This document shows, piece after piece, positions 19,501 through 27,198 of a stretch of 64,000 nucleotides of DNA. The stretch is from the NCBI RefSeq assembly GCF_038967635.1, contig NZ_CP152413.1, positions 8,374,001 to 8,438,000 of the forward strand, given 5' to 3'. Position 1 is the stretch's first letter; the number at the start of each line of letters is the position of its first letter. This DNA comes from Bradyrhizobium sp. B124. GTDB lineage: Bacteria; Pseudomonadota; Alphaproteobacteria; Rhizobiales; Xanthobacteraceae. The translations under genes were made by a program, and so were the position numbers. Under the pieces are notes generated by a model. It was not told the origin of the DNA and made no database searches. It saw only the letters and a list, made by a program, of their open reading frames with translations.

Positions 19501-20092
19501 CGGGCACGCGCACATCGTGGACATAGACCAGCTCGCCGGTGGCCTTCGCCGCCAGGTCGACGCGCGGCACCGACTTGCCGACGACGGAATAGGCGCTCAC
19601 GGCCTTGACGGGAACGTCGTCGGCGAGTTCGAGCCGGATGGTCTCATCCGCGATCAACTCGCCATAGCTGATGCTGCGGTTGTCGTGACCACGGATCAGG
19701 CCGTCCTCGATCGTGAGGTCGCCAGCCGGCAGTTCGAGCCGCTCCGCCGCGCGCGCGAGCAAAAAGTGCCGCGCCTGCGCGGCCGCCCTGCGCAGGGGAA
19801 TGGCGGTGATCTGGATGGTCTCGCTTGCGATCGTCGCGCCCTGGTTCGGCACCACGGCGGTGTCGCCGAGGATCACGACCACGCGGGCAAAGGAGACGTC
19901 GAGCTCTTCGGCGACGATCTGCCCGAGCGCGGTACGGATGCCGGTGCCGAGATCAACATGGCCGTTATAGGCACTGACCGAACCGTCTGATGTGATGGTG
20001 ACGAAGGTCTCGAACGCGCCTTCCGCGCCGAGCACCGCGGGGCGAACGACGGACAGCGAGCCGCGCATGCGTTGCTCCGAACCGGCCATCAA
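16556..20092 (-). CDS. nicB: Nicotinate dehydrogenase large subunit, molybdopterin and cytochrome c fusion (NicB-like)
   Basis: 1178 residues, close to NicB of Pseudomonas putida. The first ~750 residues are a molybdenum hydroxylase of the xanthine oxidase family, with [21 protein letters not shown] at the N-terminus and the catalytic Glu in [11 protein letters not shown] membrane segment ([22 protein letters not shown]) then leads to three c-type haem sites, CAVCH, CSACH and CAVCH. This layout lets electrons from hydroxylation pass to haem c and the respiratory chain instead of NAD. Predicted reaction: nicotinate to 6-hydroxynicotinate. It overlaps nicA by 4 bp. Other N-heterocycles or aldehydes are possible substrates, but pncB, hnr and ena nearby favour nicotinate. 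Confidence 0.85.
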   Translation of the reverse strand: MMAGSEQRMRGSLSVVRPAVLGAEGAFETFVTITSDGSVSAYNGHVDLGTGIRTALGQIVAEELDVSFARVVVILGDTAVVPNQGATIASETIQITAIPLRRAAAQARHFLLARAAERLELPAGDLTIEDGLIRGHDNRSISYGELIADETIRLELADDVPVKAVSAYSVVGKSVPRVDLAAKATGELVYVHDVRVPGMLHGRVVRPPYAGVDAGPFVGTSLIAVDEASVRDIPGLVAVVRIGDFVGVVAEREENAIKAAAQLKVSWKPGPALTDLSDIEKALRANPSTPRQLIDRGDVDAAIKAAAKPMQRTYLWPYQMHGSIGPSCAVADYADGAIRVWSGTQNPHILRGDLALLIQRPESEIDIVRMEAAGCYGRNCADDVSADALLLSRAVGRPVRVQLTREQEHAWEPKGTAQLMDVNGGLNADGSVAGYDFVTRYPSNGAPTLALLLTGRIAPEAAVFEMGDRTAIPPYDYENMRVVANDMPPIVRASWLRGVSALPNTFAHESYIDELAAEAEVDPIEYRLRYLRDKRAIDLVNAVAERAGWTPRPVRQEPEAEGDIVRGRGFAYALYVHSKFPGYGAAWSAWIADVAVNKATGDVSVTRVVAGQDSGLMINPEGVRHQIEGNVIQSTSRALMEEVSFERGAVTAREWGAYPIIKFPDLPEIDVLMLPRQDQPPLGVGESASVPSAAAIANAIYDATGVRFREPPFTPERILKGLRGEHPVAPVPLAPPTHAADLSRWQNPFVKRGGVLAGIAALCAAAIGIGAAVLPWRAIAPIARPDASVYSAATIARGKELAALGACAVCHTSEHGIANAGGRPLETPFGTIYTTNITPDVDTGIGAWSYPAFERAMREGIHRDGRHLYPAFPYTHFAKTSDADRQALYAYLMVQAPVRAETPANALAFPFNLRPLLAGWNALFHQPNSFQPDPSKSAIWNRGAYLVEGLGHCSACHSPRNALGAERQGAYLAGGFAEGWEAPALTSLSKAPIPWGEDELYAYLRTGESRLHGVAAGPMAPVVQELAALPDQDIRAMAVYLASFNEPADRPAHDALVTELEAATAVTTAASAGARIYQGACAVCHEVGGPPLFGSRPSLALNSNLHSDAPDNLIQVILHGIAKPAVTDLGYMPAFKDSMSDGQVAELVGFLRQQFAPGRPAWSDVATAVGRIRRDIAR

Positions 20093-20547
20093 TCGCGCGC
20101 CTCGAGCACGGCACGCATCGCTGCGCGGATGATTTCGATATGCGCGCCGCAGCGGCAGAGATTGTAGCGCAGCGCTTCCAGCACCTCATGCTCGGAAGGA
20201 TGGGGATTGCGCGTGAGCAGCGCCTTGGTGGTGATGATCATGCCGTTGAGGCAATAGCCGCACTGCGCGGCCTGTTCACGGATGAAGGCATCCTGCACCG
20301 GATCGGGATGCTCGCGGCTGCCAAGCCCTTCGAGCGTGACAATGTTGCGCCCGGTACAGCCTTCGATCGGAATCACGCAGGCGCGCGCGGCGACGCCGTC
20401 GATCAGCACCGCGCAGGCGCCGCACTCGCCGAGCCCGCAGCCGTATTTCGGTCCGTTCAATGCGAGATCGTTGCGCAGCACGTAAAGCAATGCGGTGTCG
20501 GGAGCGGCGTCGACATCATGATTCCTGCCGTTCACGGTCAGGCGCAT
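20089..20547 (-). CDS. nicA: Nicotinate dehydrogenase small subunit, 2Fe-2S (NicA-like)
   Basis: 152 residues from the ATG at 20547; the frame runs further upstream but only through the promoter region. Two [2Fe-2S] domains: the plant-type cluster Cys set in KYGCGLGECGACAVLIDG with a following Cys, and the helical second cluster in CGYCLNGMI..LCRCGAH. It passes electrons from the molybdenum site of NicB to its haems. The stop overlaps the NicB start by 4 bp (ATGA), giving translational coupling. Expression probably starts from the divergent promoter shared with the reductase gene, near the palindrome 63 bp upstream. Confidence 0.9.
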   Translation of the reverse strand: MRLTVNGRNHDVDAAPDTALLYVLRNDLALNGPKYGCGLGECGACAVLIDGVAARACVIPIEGCTGRNIVTLEGLGSREHPDPVQDAFIREQAAQCGYCLNGMIITTKALLTRNPHPSEHEVLEALRYNLCRCGAHIEIIRAAMRAVLEARD

Positions 20548-20610
20548 CGCTCCGGTTCTCCCCTGATGTTTGCGCTGCAATGTCAGCGTCAAATCCGCCG
20601 ATGAGGATAA

Positions 20611-20626
20611 CGTTTGTATACAAACG
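20611..20626. promoter_or_regulatory. GTATAC palindrome, candidate operator for nicAB
   Basis: Perfect 16-bp palindrome CGTTTGTATACAAACG, 63 bp upstream of the nicA start. The same core occurs at 20745, 33968 and 33982, always in front of a nicotinate-locus gene. The likely ligand is the NicR-like MarR protein encoded at 28704; a GntR-type regulator outside the window is the alternative, since TNGTATACNA-like sites suit that family too. Confidence 0.7.
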
Positions 20627-20715
20627 TGCAAGCGGCGGCATGCCGCGCTGCAGCGCGTGCACGCTTTATGAACAGGGTGCGCAAGCGAATGGCAGCGTTT
20701 GATTGCAAAGGCCGC

Positions 20716-20760
20716 TTGACAGGTCCCGGGCTCGCGCGCAGGATCATTCGTATACGAACG
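20716..20760 (+). promoter_or_regulatory. Candidate promoter and operator for the hnr operon
   Basis: TTGACA at 20716-20721 is a good -35 box, with a weak -10 (CAGGAT) 17 bp on. The 16-bp near-palindrome CATTCGTATACGAACG at 20745-20760 follows directly, about where transcription would start, and 64 bp before the reductase ATG. Such a position suits a repressor. Promoter boxes are by eye only. Confidence 0.55.
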
Positions 20761-20824
20761 ATATAGTCGGGGAGGCGGAAGCGCAGTATGATCGACCGCC
20801 ACCACAAGTCCAGGCTTGGTCACG

Positions 20825-22273
20825 ATGGCTGACACAATGACCGTCGCCGCCGGCGACAAGATCCGCTGCGATGCCTGTCCGGTGATGTGCTACATCAAGC
20901 CGGGCGCGGCCGGCGCGTGTGACCGTTATGCCAATCACGACGGCACGCTGGTGCGGGTCGATCCGCATGTCGTGCTGGAGCGCACGGTCTCGCACGGCGG
21001 CAAGCTGGTTCCGTTCCAGGCGAGCGGCGACTGGGACGGCAAGATCGTCCGTCAGCCCGAACTCTTCGTCACCGCGATCGGCGCCGGAACCACTTATCCG
21101 GACTACAAGCCGGCGCCCTTCATCGTGTCGTCGGAGGTCGACGGCGTCGACATGATCACCGTGGTGACCGAGGGCATTTTCTCCTATTGCGGCGTCAAGG
21201 TGAAGATCGACACCGACCGCTATCTCGGTCCGGAAACCGCTGTTGTCCGCGCCGACGGCGAGGCGGTTGGTCATGTCACGACCAGCGAATATGGCTCGCA
21301 GATGCTCTCGCTCGGCGGCGTGCATCATCTGACCGGCGGCTCCAAGAAAGAGGGCCGCGTCACCTGCGATACGCTGATGGATCTCTCCAACTGCAAGGCA
21401 GTGGAGCTGACCATCGACGGCGGCGCGACCGTGGTGGTGCAGGCGGGCAAGCCGCCGATCGTCAATGGCATGGCCGAAGAGCGGATGCGGGTCGGCTGCG
21501 GCTCGGCGACCATCGGCATGTTCGCCAAGCAGTGGCACGGCAAGGTCGACGAGGTCGTGGTGGTCGACGACCACATCACTGGGGTGCTCAGCGAGCACCA
21601 GGCCGGCAAGCTGCTCGACATCGCCGACACCGGCATCAAGATGAAGGGGCGCCGTTCGACGCCGGGCCGCTACTTCCAGGTCGCCGATCCCGGCACGGGA
21701 TGGGGCGGTACCAACATCTCCGACCCGCTGTCGATCCTGGGTCCCTTCAATGCCAAGGAAGCACGGCCGGGGCTCGCCATGCTGATGGTCTCGACCACCG
21801 GCGAGCATGCTTCTTACTACGTGCTCGACGAGGCGCTGAAGCCGATCGAGACCGAGATGCCGGCGGACCTGAAATTCTCGGTCGAGCGCATCCAGGAGAA
21901 TTGCGAGCCGGCGCTGTGCACGGTGCTGTTCATGGGCGGCGCCGGCGGCTCGCTGCGCGCCGGCGTCACCGACAATCCGGTGCGGCTGACCCGCTCGGTC
22001 AAGGACGCGCTGACTCGGGTGACCAGCGGCGGCGCGCCGGTCTATGTCTGGCCGGGCGGTGGCATCACCTTCATGGTCGATGTCACGCAGATGCCGGCCG
22101 GCGCCTTTGGCTATGTGCCGACCCCGGCGCTGGTGGCGCCGATCGAATTCACGATGAAGCTGTCGGACTATGCGGCGCTCGGCGGCCATATGGATTTTGT
22201 CCGGCCGCTGTCGTCGCTGCGGGACAGCGCCGAAGTCCGGCCGATGCCTCATCTTCCCGGGCGGCGCGCATGA
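20825..22273 (+). CDS. hnr: 6-hydroxynicotinate reductase-like iron-sulfur flavoprotein
   Basis: 482 residues from the ATG at 20825 (a TTG at 20816 is in frame but less likely). The N-terminus holds a cysteine set C15-x2-C18-x3-C22-x9-C32 (CDACPVMCYIKPG) suited to a 4Fe-4S cluster. The remainder has no common domain but matches the family annotated as 6-hydroxynicotinate reductase, with VYVWPGGGITFMVDV and GYVPTPALVAPIEFTM near the C-terminus. In Eubacterium barkeri this enzyme reduces 6-hydroxynicotinate to 6-oxo-1,4,5,6-tetrahydronicotinate using ferredoxin. It is the first gene of a forward operon that includes the transporter and is divergent from nicAB, which would make its substrate. 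Confidence is raised by the enamidase gene, the next pathway step, at 32.7 kb. Confidence 0.75.
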   Translation: MADTMTVAAGDKIRCDACPVMCYIKPGAAGACDRYANHDGTLVRVDPHVVLERTVSHGGKLVPFQASGDWDGKIVRQPELFVTAIGAGTTYPDYKPAPFIVSSEVDGVDMITVVTEGIFSYCGVKVKIDTDRYLGPETAVVRADGEAVGHVTTSEYGSQMLSLGGVHHLTGGSKKEGRVTCDTLMDLSNCKAVELTIDGGATVVVQAGKPPIVNGMAEERMRVGCGSATIGMFAKQWHGKVDEVVVVDDHITGVLSEHQAGKLLDIADTGIKMKGRRSTPGRYFQVADPGTGWGGTNISDPLSILGPFNAKEARPGLAMLMVSTTGEHASYYVLDEALKPIETEMPADLKFSVERIQENCEPALCTVLFMGGAGGSLRAGVTDNPVRLTRSVKDALTRVTSGGAPVYVWPGGGITFMVDVTQMPAGAFGYVPTPALVAPIEFTMKLSDYAALGGHMDFVRPLSSLRDSAEVRPMPHLPGRRA

Positions 22274-23280
22274 CGAGAGCGTTTTCCAGCGAAGTGGATA
22301 CCGGTTCGCGCAAAGAAAACGCGTCAAAACTAGAATCTAGAGCCCCGTTCCGATTCAATCGGAACGGAAAAGGCTCTAGGCTCCCGCAAATCGCGCTTCT
22401 TCCTGACGGCAAGCGGCTGCATTTGCAGGACGGCCCGATTGATCTGGTCATCGAGGCCAAGGGCAGGGACGCGGACGTCGGTGCCGCCTATCAGGCGGCC
22501 GCAGGGCGCTTCACCGGTTTGCTCGACGAACTCTGCGTGGAGCTCGCCGAGCTGCGCAGCGCGGCTCATCCGAAGCACAGCGCGCTGAAAGGCGTGGTCG
22601 CGCGGCGCATGCATGCGGCGGTCGCGCCGTTTGCCGCCGATTGCTTCATCACGCCGATGGCGGCAGTCGCGGGCTCGGTCGCCGAGGAAATCCTCGGCGC
22701 GATGCTGCAGGCGGCAGCGCTCGACCGCGCCTATGTCAACAATGGCGGCGATATCGCGCTGCATCTGTTTGACGGCGAGCAATTCACCGTCGGCCTGATG
22801 GACCGGCCGGACCGCCATGGCGTGATGCGCACGATGTCCGTCGATAGCGACATGCCGGTCCGCGGCATCGCGACCAGCGGCCGCCATGGCCGCAGCTTCT
22901 CGCTCGGGATTGCCGATGCCGTCACCGTGCTGGCGCGGACGGCGTCGCAGGCGGATGCCGCGGCGACCGTGATCGCCAATGCGGTCGATCTGCCCAACCA
23001 TCCTGCGGTGCTGCGCGTTCCGGCCAGCGAGCTGCAGCCGGACAGCGACCTCGGGTCACGGCTGGTGACCCGCGACGTCGGGCCGCTCGCGGAACATGAG
23101 ATCGAGCTTGCGCTGGAGGCAGGGGCAGCGCGGGTGCGCGACCTCCTGACGTCGGGATTGATCGAAGGCGCGGCATTGCGTCTACTGGGCGAAACGCGAA
23201 TTGTCGGTGCAACTGGGAACGGGACGCCGGCGTCGCACACGTTTCAGGGACGAACGACAGACAACATGCTGCAGGCATGA
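22270..23280 (+). CDS. UPF0280 family protein (ApbE-like), with repeat-encoded N-terminal segment
   Basis: 336 residues. The ATG overlaps the stop of the reductase gene by 4 bp (ATGA). After three codons the frame passes through a ~102-bp dispersed repeat, which adds about 34 residues. The conserved part then starts at LPQIALLPDGKRLHLQDGPIDLVIEA, followed by AAVAPFAADCFITPMAAVAGSVAEEIL and NNGGDIALHL, as in UPF0280 proteins. These are related to ApbE FAD:protein FMN transferases; the NNGGDIA segment corresponds to their NxGGD motif. An internal GTG at 22294, inside the repeat, is an alternative start. The tight coupling suggests a role in maturing or assisting the reductase, perhaps covalent flavin attachment. 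Confidence 0.75.
   Translation: MTRAFSSEVDTGSRKENASKLESRAPFRFNRNGKGSRLPQIALLPDGKRLHLQDGPIDLVIEAKGRDADVGAAYQAAAGRFTGLLDELCVELAELRSAAHPKHSALKGVVARRMHAAVAPFAADCFITPMAAVAGSVAEEILGAMLQAAALDRAYVNNGGDIALHLFDGEQFTVGLMDRPDRHGVMRTMSVDSDMPVRGIATSGRHGRSFSLGIADAVTVLARTASQADAAATVIANAVDLPNHPAVLRVPASELQPDSDLGSRLVTRDVGPLAEHEIELALEAGAARVRDLLTSGLIEGAALRLLGETRIVGATGNGTPASHTFQGRTTDNMLQA
22278..22379. repeat. Dispersed repeat, family 4 (copy 2), inside a coding frame
   Basis: Matches 7161-7252: AGCGAAGTGGATACCGGTTC, then AAAGAAAACGCGTCAAAACT, then a 3' hairpin with arms CTAGAGCC and GGCTCTAG around GTTCCGATTCAATCGGAAC. It is 102 bp long (34 codons) and contains no stop in the frame of the host gene. Confidence 0.85.
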
Positions 23281-23296
23281 CCGGGAGCGAGGCAAG

Positions 23297-23881
23297 ATGA
23301 GCGCCGTCATTCGCAAGATCGTCACCGTGGTCGAGGAGACCCATCTGGAGATGGGCAAGACCATCGCACCGCCGACCCGGCGCGCTGCCGCGATCGCCGT
23401 GATCGAAAATCCCTTTGCCGGCCGCTATGTCGAGGATCTGTCGCCGCTGATCGCGATCGGCGAGGAACTCGGCGAATTGCTTTCCAAGCGGGCGGTCGCC
23501 GCGCTCGGCATCGACGGCGCCAAGGCGCACAGTTACGGCAAGGCCGCCGCCGTCGGCGAAAATGGCGAGCTCGAGCACGCGGCAGCGATCTTGCATCCGA
23601 AGATGGGCGCACCGGTGCGCAAGGTGCTCTCGAAGGGCGCGGCGCTGATCCCGTCGTCGAAGAAGCGCTCGGGTCCCGGCACCACGCTGGACATTCCGCT
23701 CGGGCACAAGGACGCCGCCTTCGTGCGCAGCCATTTCGACGGCATGGAGGTGCAGATCAACGACGCGCCGCGGGCCAACGAGATCATGGTCGCGGTCGCG
23801 GTGACCGACAGCGGACGGCCGCTGCCCCGCGTCGGCGGGCTGACGGTTGACGAGGTCAAGGGCGAAGACGGATTGCGATAA
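23297..23881 (+). CDS. DUF1185 / amino acid synthesis family protein (PF06684)
   Basis: 194 residues from the ATG at 23297 with a GGCAAG box; 16 bp after the UPF0280 gene. N-terminus IRKIVTVVEETHLEMGKTIAPPTRRAAAIAVIENPFAGRYVEDLSPL, then KAHSYGKAAAVGENGELEHAAAILHPKMGAPVR and the C-terminal VAVAVTDSGRPLPRVGG are typical of PF06684. Solved structures of this family show a variant of the chorismate mutase fold with no assigned reaction. Its position between UPF0280 and the solute-binding protein ties it to nicotinate use, perhaps acting on a ring-opened or cyclic amide intermediate. That role is a guess from context. Confidence 0.8.
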   Translation: MSAVIRKIVTVVEETHLEMGKTIAPPTRRAAAIAVIENPFAGRYVEDLSPLIAIGEELGELLSKRAVAALGIDGAKAHSYGKAAAVGENGELEHAAAILHPKMGAPVRKVLSKGAALIPSSKKRSGPGTTLDIPLGHKDAAFVRSHFDGMEVQINDAPRANEIMVAVAVTDSGRPLPRVGGLTVDEVKGEDGLR

Positions 23882-23909
23882 TCTCTTTGAAGAAAAACTG
23901 GAGGACGGG

Positions 23910-25124
23910 ATGCGTGGTTATTTCGTAGGGGCGGGATTGGCGATCGCGGTCGCGACCATGGCAACGAGCGCCGTGACAACACACGCGTTGGCGCAGAGCG
24001 AGATCAAGATCGGCGAGATCAACTCTTATTCCTTACTGCCGGCGTTCACCGAGCCCTACCGCAAGGGCTGGCAGCTGGCGGTGGAAGAGATCAACGCGGC
24101 CGGTGGCATCAACGGCAAGAAGCTCGTCGTCATTTCCAAGGATGACGGCGGCAAGCCGGCGGATGCGCAGACCGCGGCGAACGAACTGGTGTCGAGCGAA
24201 AACGTCGCGATGCTCACTGGCACGTTCCTCTCTAACATCGGCCTCGCCGTCAGCGACTTTGCCAACCAGAACAAGGTGTTTTTCCTGGCGGCAGAGCCTT
24301 TGACCGACGCCATCACCTGGTCGAAGGGCAACCGCTACACGTTCCGCCTGCGTCCCTCCAACTACATGCAGGCGGCGATGCTGGTGGAGGAAGCGGCGAA
24401 GCTCCCCGCGAAGCGCTGGGCGACGATCGCGCCGAACTATGAATACGGCCAGTCGGCGGTCGCGGTGTTCAAGAAGCTGATGTCGGAGAAACGGCCCGAC
24501 ATCCAGTGGGTCGACGAGCAGTGGCCGCCGCAGGGCAAGATCGATGCCGGCCCGGTGGTGCAGGCGACTGCCGCGGCGAACCCCGAGGCGATCCTCAACG
24601 TCACCTTCGGCGCCGACCTCGTCAAGCTCGTGCGCGAAGGCAACACCCGCGGCCTGTTCAAGGGGCGCACGGTGGTGAGCTTCCTGACCGGCGAGCCGGA
24701 ATATCTCGATCCGCTGAAGGACGAGACCCCGGAGGGCTGGATCGTCACCGGCTATCCCTGGTATTCGATCAAGACGCCCGAGCACGACGTGTTCCTGAAG
24801 GCCTACCAGGCCAAGTACAACGACTATCCGCGGCTCGGCTCGATCGTCGGCTACCAGACCATCAAGGCAGCGGCGGCGATCCTCGCGAAAGCCGGCTCGA
24901 GCGATCCGGAGAAGCTGATCGCGGCCGCGGAAGGCATCTCGGTGCCGTCGCCGTTCGGCGAGATCACCTTCCGCAAGATCGATCACCAGTCGACGCTGGG
25001 GGCCTTCACCGGCAAGACCGCGCTGAAGGATGGCAAGGGCATCATGGTCGATACCGCCTATCGCAAGGGCTCGGACTATCTGCCCAGCGATGCCGAAATC
25101 GAGAAGCTGCGGCCGAAGGATTGA
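23910..25124 (+). CDS. ABC transporter periplasmic solute-binding protein (Liv type, nicotinate locus)
   Basis: 404 residues from the ATG at 23910, preceded by GGAGG. Signal peptide MRGYFVGAGLAIAVATMATS..ALA is cut near AQSEIKIGEI. The body is a type-1 periplasmic binding fold: LLPAFTEPYRKGWQLAVEEINAAGGINGKKL, KPADAQTAANELVSSENVAMLTGTF, and WATIAPNYEYGQSAVAVFKKL. It captures the substrate for the permease and ATPases that follow. The family usually binds amino acids, amides or small aromatic acids; nicotinate or a related pyridine is the likely ligand here by context. Confidence 0.85.
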   Translation: MRGYFVGAGLAIAVATMATSAVTTHALAQSEIKIGEINSYSLLPAFTEPYRKGWQLAVEEINAAGGINGKKLVVISKDDGGKPADAQTAANELVSSENVAMLTGTFLSNIGLAVSDFANQNKVFFLAAEPLTDAITWSKGNRYTFRLRPSNYMQAAMLVEEAAKLPAKRWATIAPNYEYGQSAVAVFKKLMSEKRPDIQWVDEQWPPQGKIDAGPVVQATAAANPEAILNVTFGADLVKLVREGNTRGLFKGRTVVSFLTGEPEYLDPLKDETPEGWIVTGYPWYSIKTPEHDVFLKAYQAKYNDYPRLGSIVGYQTIKAAAAILAKAGSSDPEKLIAAAEGISVPSPFGEITFRKIDHQSTLGAFTGKTALKDGKGIMVDTAYRKGSDYLPSDAEIEKLRPKD

Positions 25125-25139
25125 GGCTTCTCCTCGTCG

Positions 25140-25225
25140 CGTAGGGTGGGTTAGCCGAAGGCGTAACCCACCGCCTTTATTACGTGAGCCGACGGCGGGT
25201 TACGCTTGCGCTAACCCGCCCTACG
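25140..25225. repeat. Intergenic inverted repeat, family 7
   Basis: Arms CGTAGGGTGGGTTAGCC and GCGCTAACCCGCCCTACG enclose GGCGTAACCCACCGCC..GGCGGGTTACGC, forming a long stem. It sits between the solute-binding protein and permease genes of one operon and could act to adjust their relative expression. 25226-25308 is short and holds only a CTCTCCCCGCAAGCGGGCGAG hairpin. Confidence 0.8.
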
Positions 25226-25308
25226 AACTGGCGCTTGAATTCGACCTCTCCCCGCAAGCGGGCGAGGTGAAGGAAAGTGACGCTTGTGATCTCCAACGCG
25301 GACCGCCC

Positions 25309-27198
25309 ATGGCCTTCTATGTCGTCCAGTTCCTGACCGGTCTTGCCAGCGCGGCGTCGCTGTTCCTGGTCGCTTCGGGTCTGTCGATCATCTTCGGCGT
25401 GACGCGGATCGTGAATTTCGCGCATGGCGCGTTCTACATGCTCGGCGCTTATGTCGCCTTCACCCTGACCGAGCGCTTCTCGGGCGCGTTCGGCTTCTGG
25501 GGCGGCATCGTGCTTGCCGCACTCGCTGTTGCTGTGATCGGCGTGCTGGTCGAGATGGTGCTGCTGCGCCGGATCTATCATTCGCCCGAGCTGTTTCAGT
25601 TGCTCGCCACCTTCGGCCTCACGCTGATGGTCGAGGATCTCGTGGTGCTGATCTGGGGGCCGGACGATCTGGTCGGCCGCCGCGCACCCGGCTTCAAGGG
25701 TGCGATCGATTTCTTCGGTCAGAATATTCCGAGCTATGATCTGTTCCTGATCGTGCTCGGGCCGGTCGTGCTCGGTGTCCTCTGGCTCTTGTTCCAGCGC
25801 ACCCGCTGGGGCGTGCTGGTGCGCGCGGCGACGCAGGACCGCGACATGGTCGCAGCGCTCGGCGTCAATCAGAAATGGCTGTTCACCAGCGTGTTCGCGC
25901 TCGGCGTCTTTCTCGCTGCACTCGGCGGCGCGCTGCAGATTCCGCGCGATGCGGTCAATCATGCGATGGATCTGCGCGTCATCGTCGAGGTCTTCGTCGT
26001 GGTCGTGATCGGCGGCCTCGGCAGCATCATCGGCGCCTTCGTTGCGGCGGTGCTGGTGTCGGAGCTCAACGCCTTCGGCATCCTGATCTTCCCGAAGATC
26101 TCCATCATCCTGGTGTTCCTGGTGATGGCGGTGGTGCTGATCGTCCGTCCATGGGGACTGTTCGGCAAGCCGGAAGCGCCGGCGCGGCGCACACCGGGCC
26201 TCACCGTCAATCCGTGGCGGCCGCTGACGATGAACGAGCGGCTTGCCGCGATCGCGGTGCTCGTGGTCGCCGCCGCGCTGCCGTTCGTTGCCGGCAATTA
26301 CGTGCTCACAGTCGGCTCGGAGATTGCGATCTTCGTGATCTTCGCGGTCAGCCTGCACTTCCTGATGTCGGTCGGCGGGCTCGCCTCGTTCGGCCATGCC
26401 GCCTATTTCGGGCTCGGCGCCTATGGCGTGGCGCTGCTCGCCAAGATGGCTGGACTGCCGATGATTGCCTGCCTGCTGCTCGGCCCGTTGCTGGGGCTGC
26501 TCGGCGCGGCCGTGTTCGGCTTCTTCGCCGTGCAGCTCTCGGGCGTCTATTTCGCGATGCTGACGCTGGCCTTTGCCCAGATCGTCTGGTCGATCGCGTT
26601 CCAGTGGGTGTCGGTCACCGGCGGCGACAACGGCATTCTCGGCGTCTGGCCGGAAAAATGGGCGGCGAGCCCGTCGCATTTCTACTGGCTGTCGCTCGGC
26701 GTCGCCGCGCTTGCGGTCGTCATCCTCCGCATCATCGTGTTCTCGCCGTTCGGCTTTGCGTTGCGCGCCACGCGCGACTCTCCGCTGCGCAGCGAAGCGG
26801 TCGGCATCGACGGCAAGCGGATCCAGTGGACCGCCTTCGTGATCGCGGGCACGGTCGCCGGTCTCGCCGGCGCGCTGTTCGCCTACCTCAAGGGCAGCGT
26901 GTTCCCCGACAATATGGGCATCTCGCTGTCGGTCGATGCGCTGGTCATGGTGCTGCTCGGCGGCGTCGAGACGGTGTCGGGCGCGGTGGTCGGCGCGATC
27001 GTCTACAAGGCGCTCAACATCTGGCTGGTCAGCCAGACCGATCTCTCAAAACTCGTGCTCGGCGGCTTCGTCGTGCTGATCGTGGTTGCCTTCCCGAAGG
27101 GCATCGTCGGCACGCTGGATGCCCTCATGCATCGCCGGCGCAAATCCGCCTCGTCGGCGTCGCCTCTGCTCACCTCCCGCATCGAGACCGCCGAATGA
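25309..27198 (+). CDS. Fused LivH-LivM branched-chain-type ABC permease
   Basis: 629 residues, about the sum of a LivH and a LivM. The N-terminal ~290 residues are LivH-like (FLVASGLSIIFGVTRIVNFAHGAFYMLGAY, AATQDRDMVAALGVN, GGLGSIIGAFVAAVLVSELN). The C-terminal ~310 are LivM-like (SVGGLASFGHAAYFGLGAYGVALL, VSVTGGDNGILGVWP, RATRDSPLRSEAVGID). Each half has the EAA-type cytoplasmic loop. A single polypeptide thus supplies both halves of the channel. The ATG at 25309 is the only one consistent with the LivH start; the longer frame runs through a repeat. The second transporter at 56.8-61.4 kb has separate genes. Confidence 0.9.
   Translation: MAFYVVQFLTGLASAASLFLVASGLSIIFGVTRIVNFAHGAFYMLGAYVAFTLTERFSGAFGFWGGIVLAALAVAVIGVLVEMVLLRRIYHSPELFQLLATFGLTLMVEDLVVLIWGPDDLVGRRAPGFKGAIDFFGQNIPSYDLFLIVLGPVVLGVLWLLFQRTRWGVLVRAATQDRDMVAALGVNQKWLFTSVFALGVFLAALGGALQIPRDAVNHAMDLRVIVEVFVVVVIGGLGSIIGAFVAAVLVSELNAFGILIFPKISIILVFLVMAVVLIVRPWGLFGKPEAPARRTPGLTVNPWRPLTMNERLAAIAVLVVAAALPFVAGNYVLTVGSEIAIFVIFAVSLHFLMSVGGLASFGHAAYFGLGAYGVALLAKMAGLPMIACLLLGPLLGLLGAAVFGFFAVQLSGVYFAMLTLAFAQIVWSIAFQWVSVTGGDNGILGVWPEKWAASPSHFYWLSLGVAALAVVILRIIVFSPFGFALRATRDSPLRSEAVGIDGKRIQWTAFVIAGTVAGLAGALFAYLKGSVFPDNMGISLSVDALVMVLLGGVETVSGAVVGAIVYKALNIWLVSQTDLSKLVLGGFVVLIVVAFPKGIVGTLDALMHRRRKSASSASPLLTSRIETAE

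Noticed and set aside
20548..20859. A longer NicA with an extra 104 N-terminal residues
   Set aside because: The extension crosses the divergent promoter and operators; the 2Fe-2S protein begins normally at MRLTVNG.
20744..22327. A 527-codon minus-strand frame opposite hnr
   Set aside because: Antisense of a recognised gene; His/Arg/Asp-rich without motifs.
25180..26679. A 499-codon minus-strand frame opposite the fused permease
   Set aside because: Extremely His/Glu/Asp-rich antisense of hydrophobic codons; not a protein.
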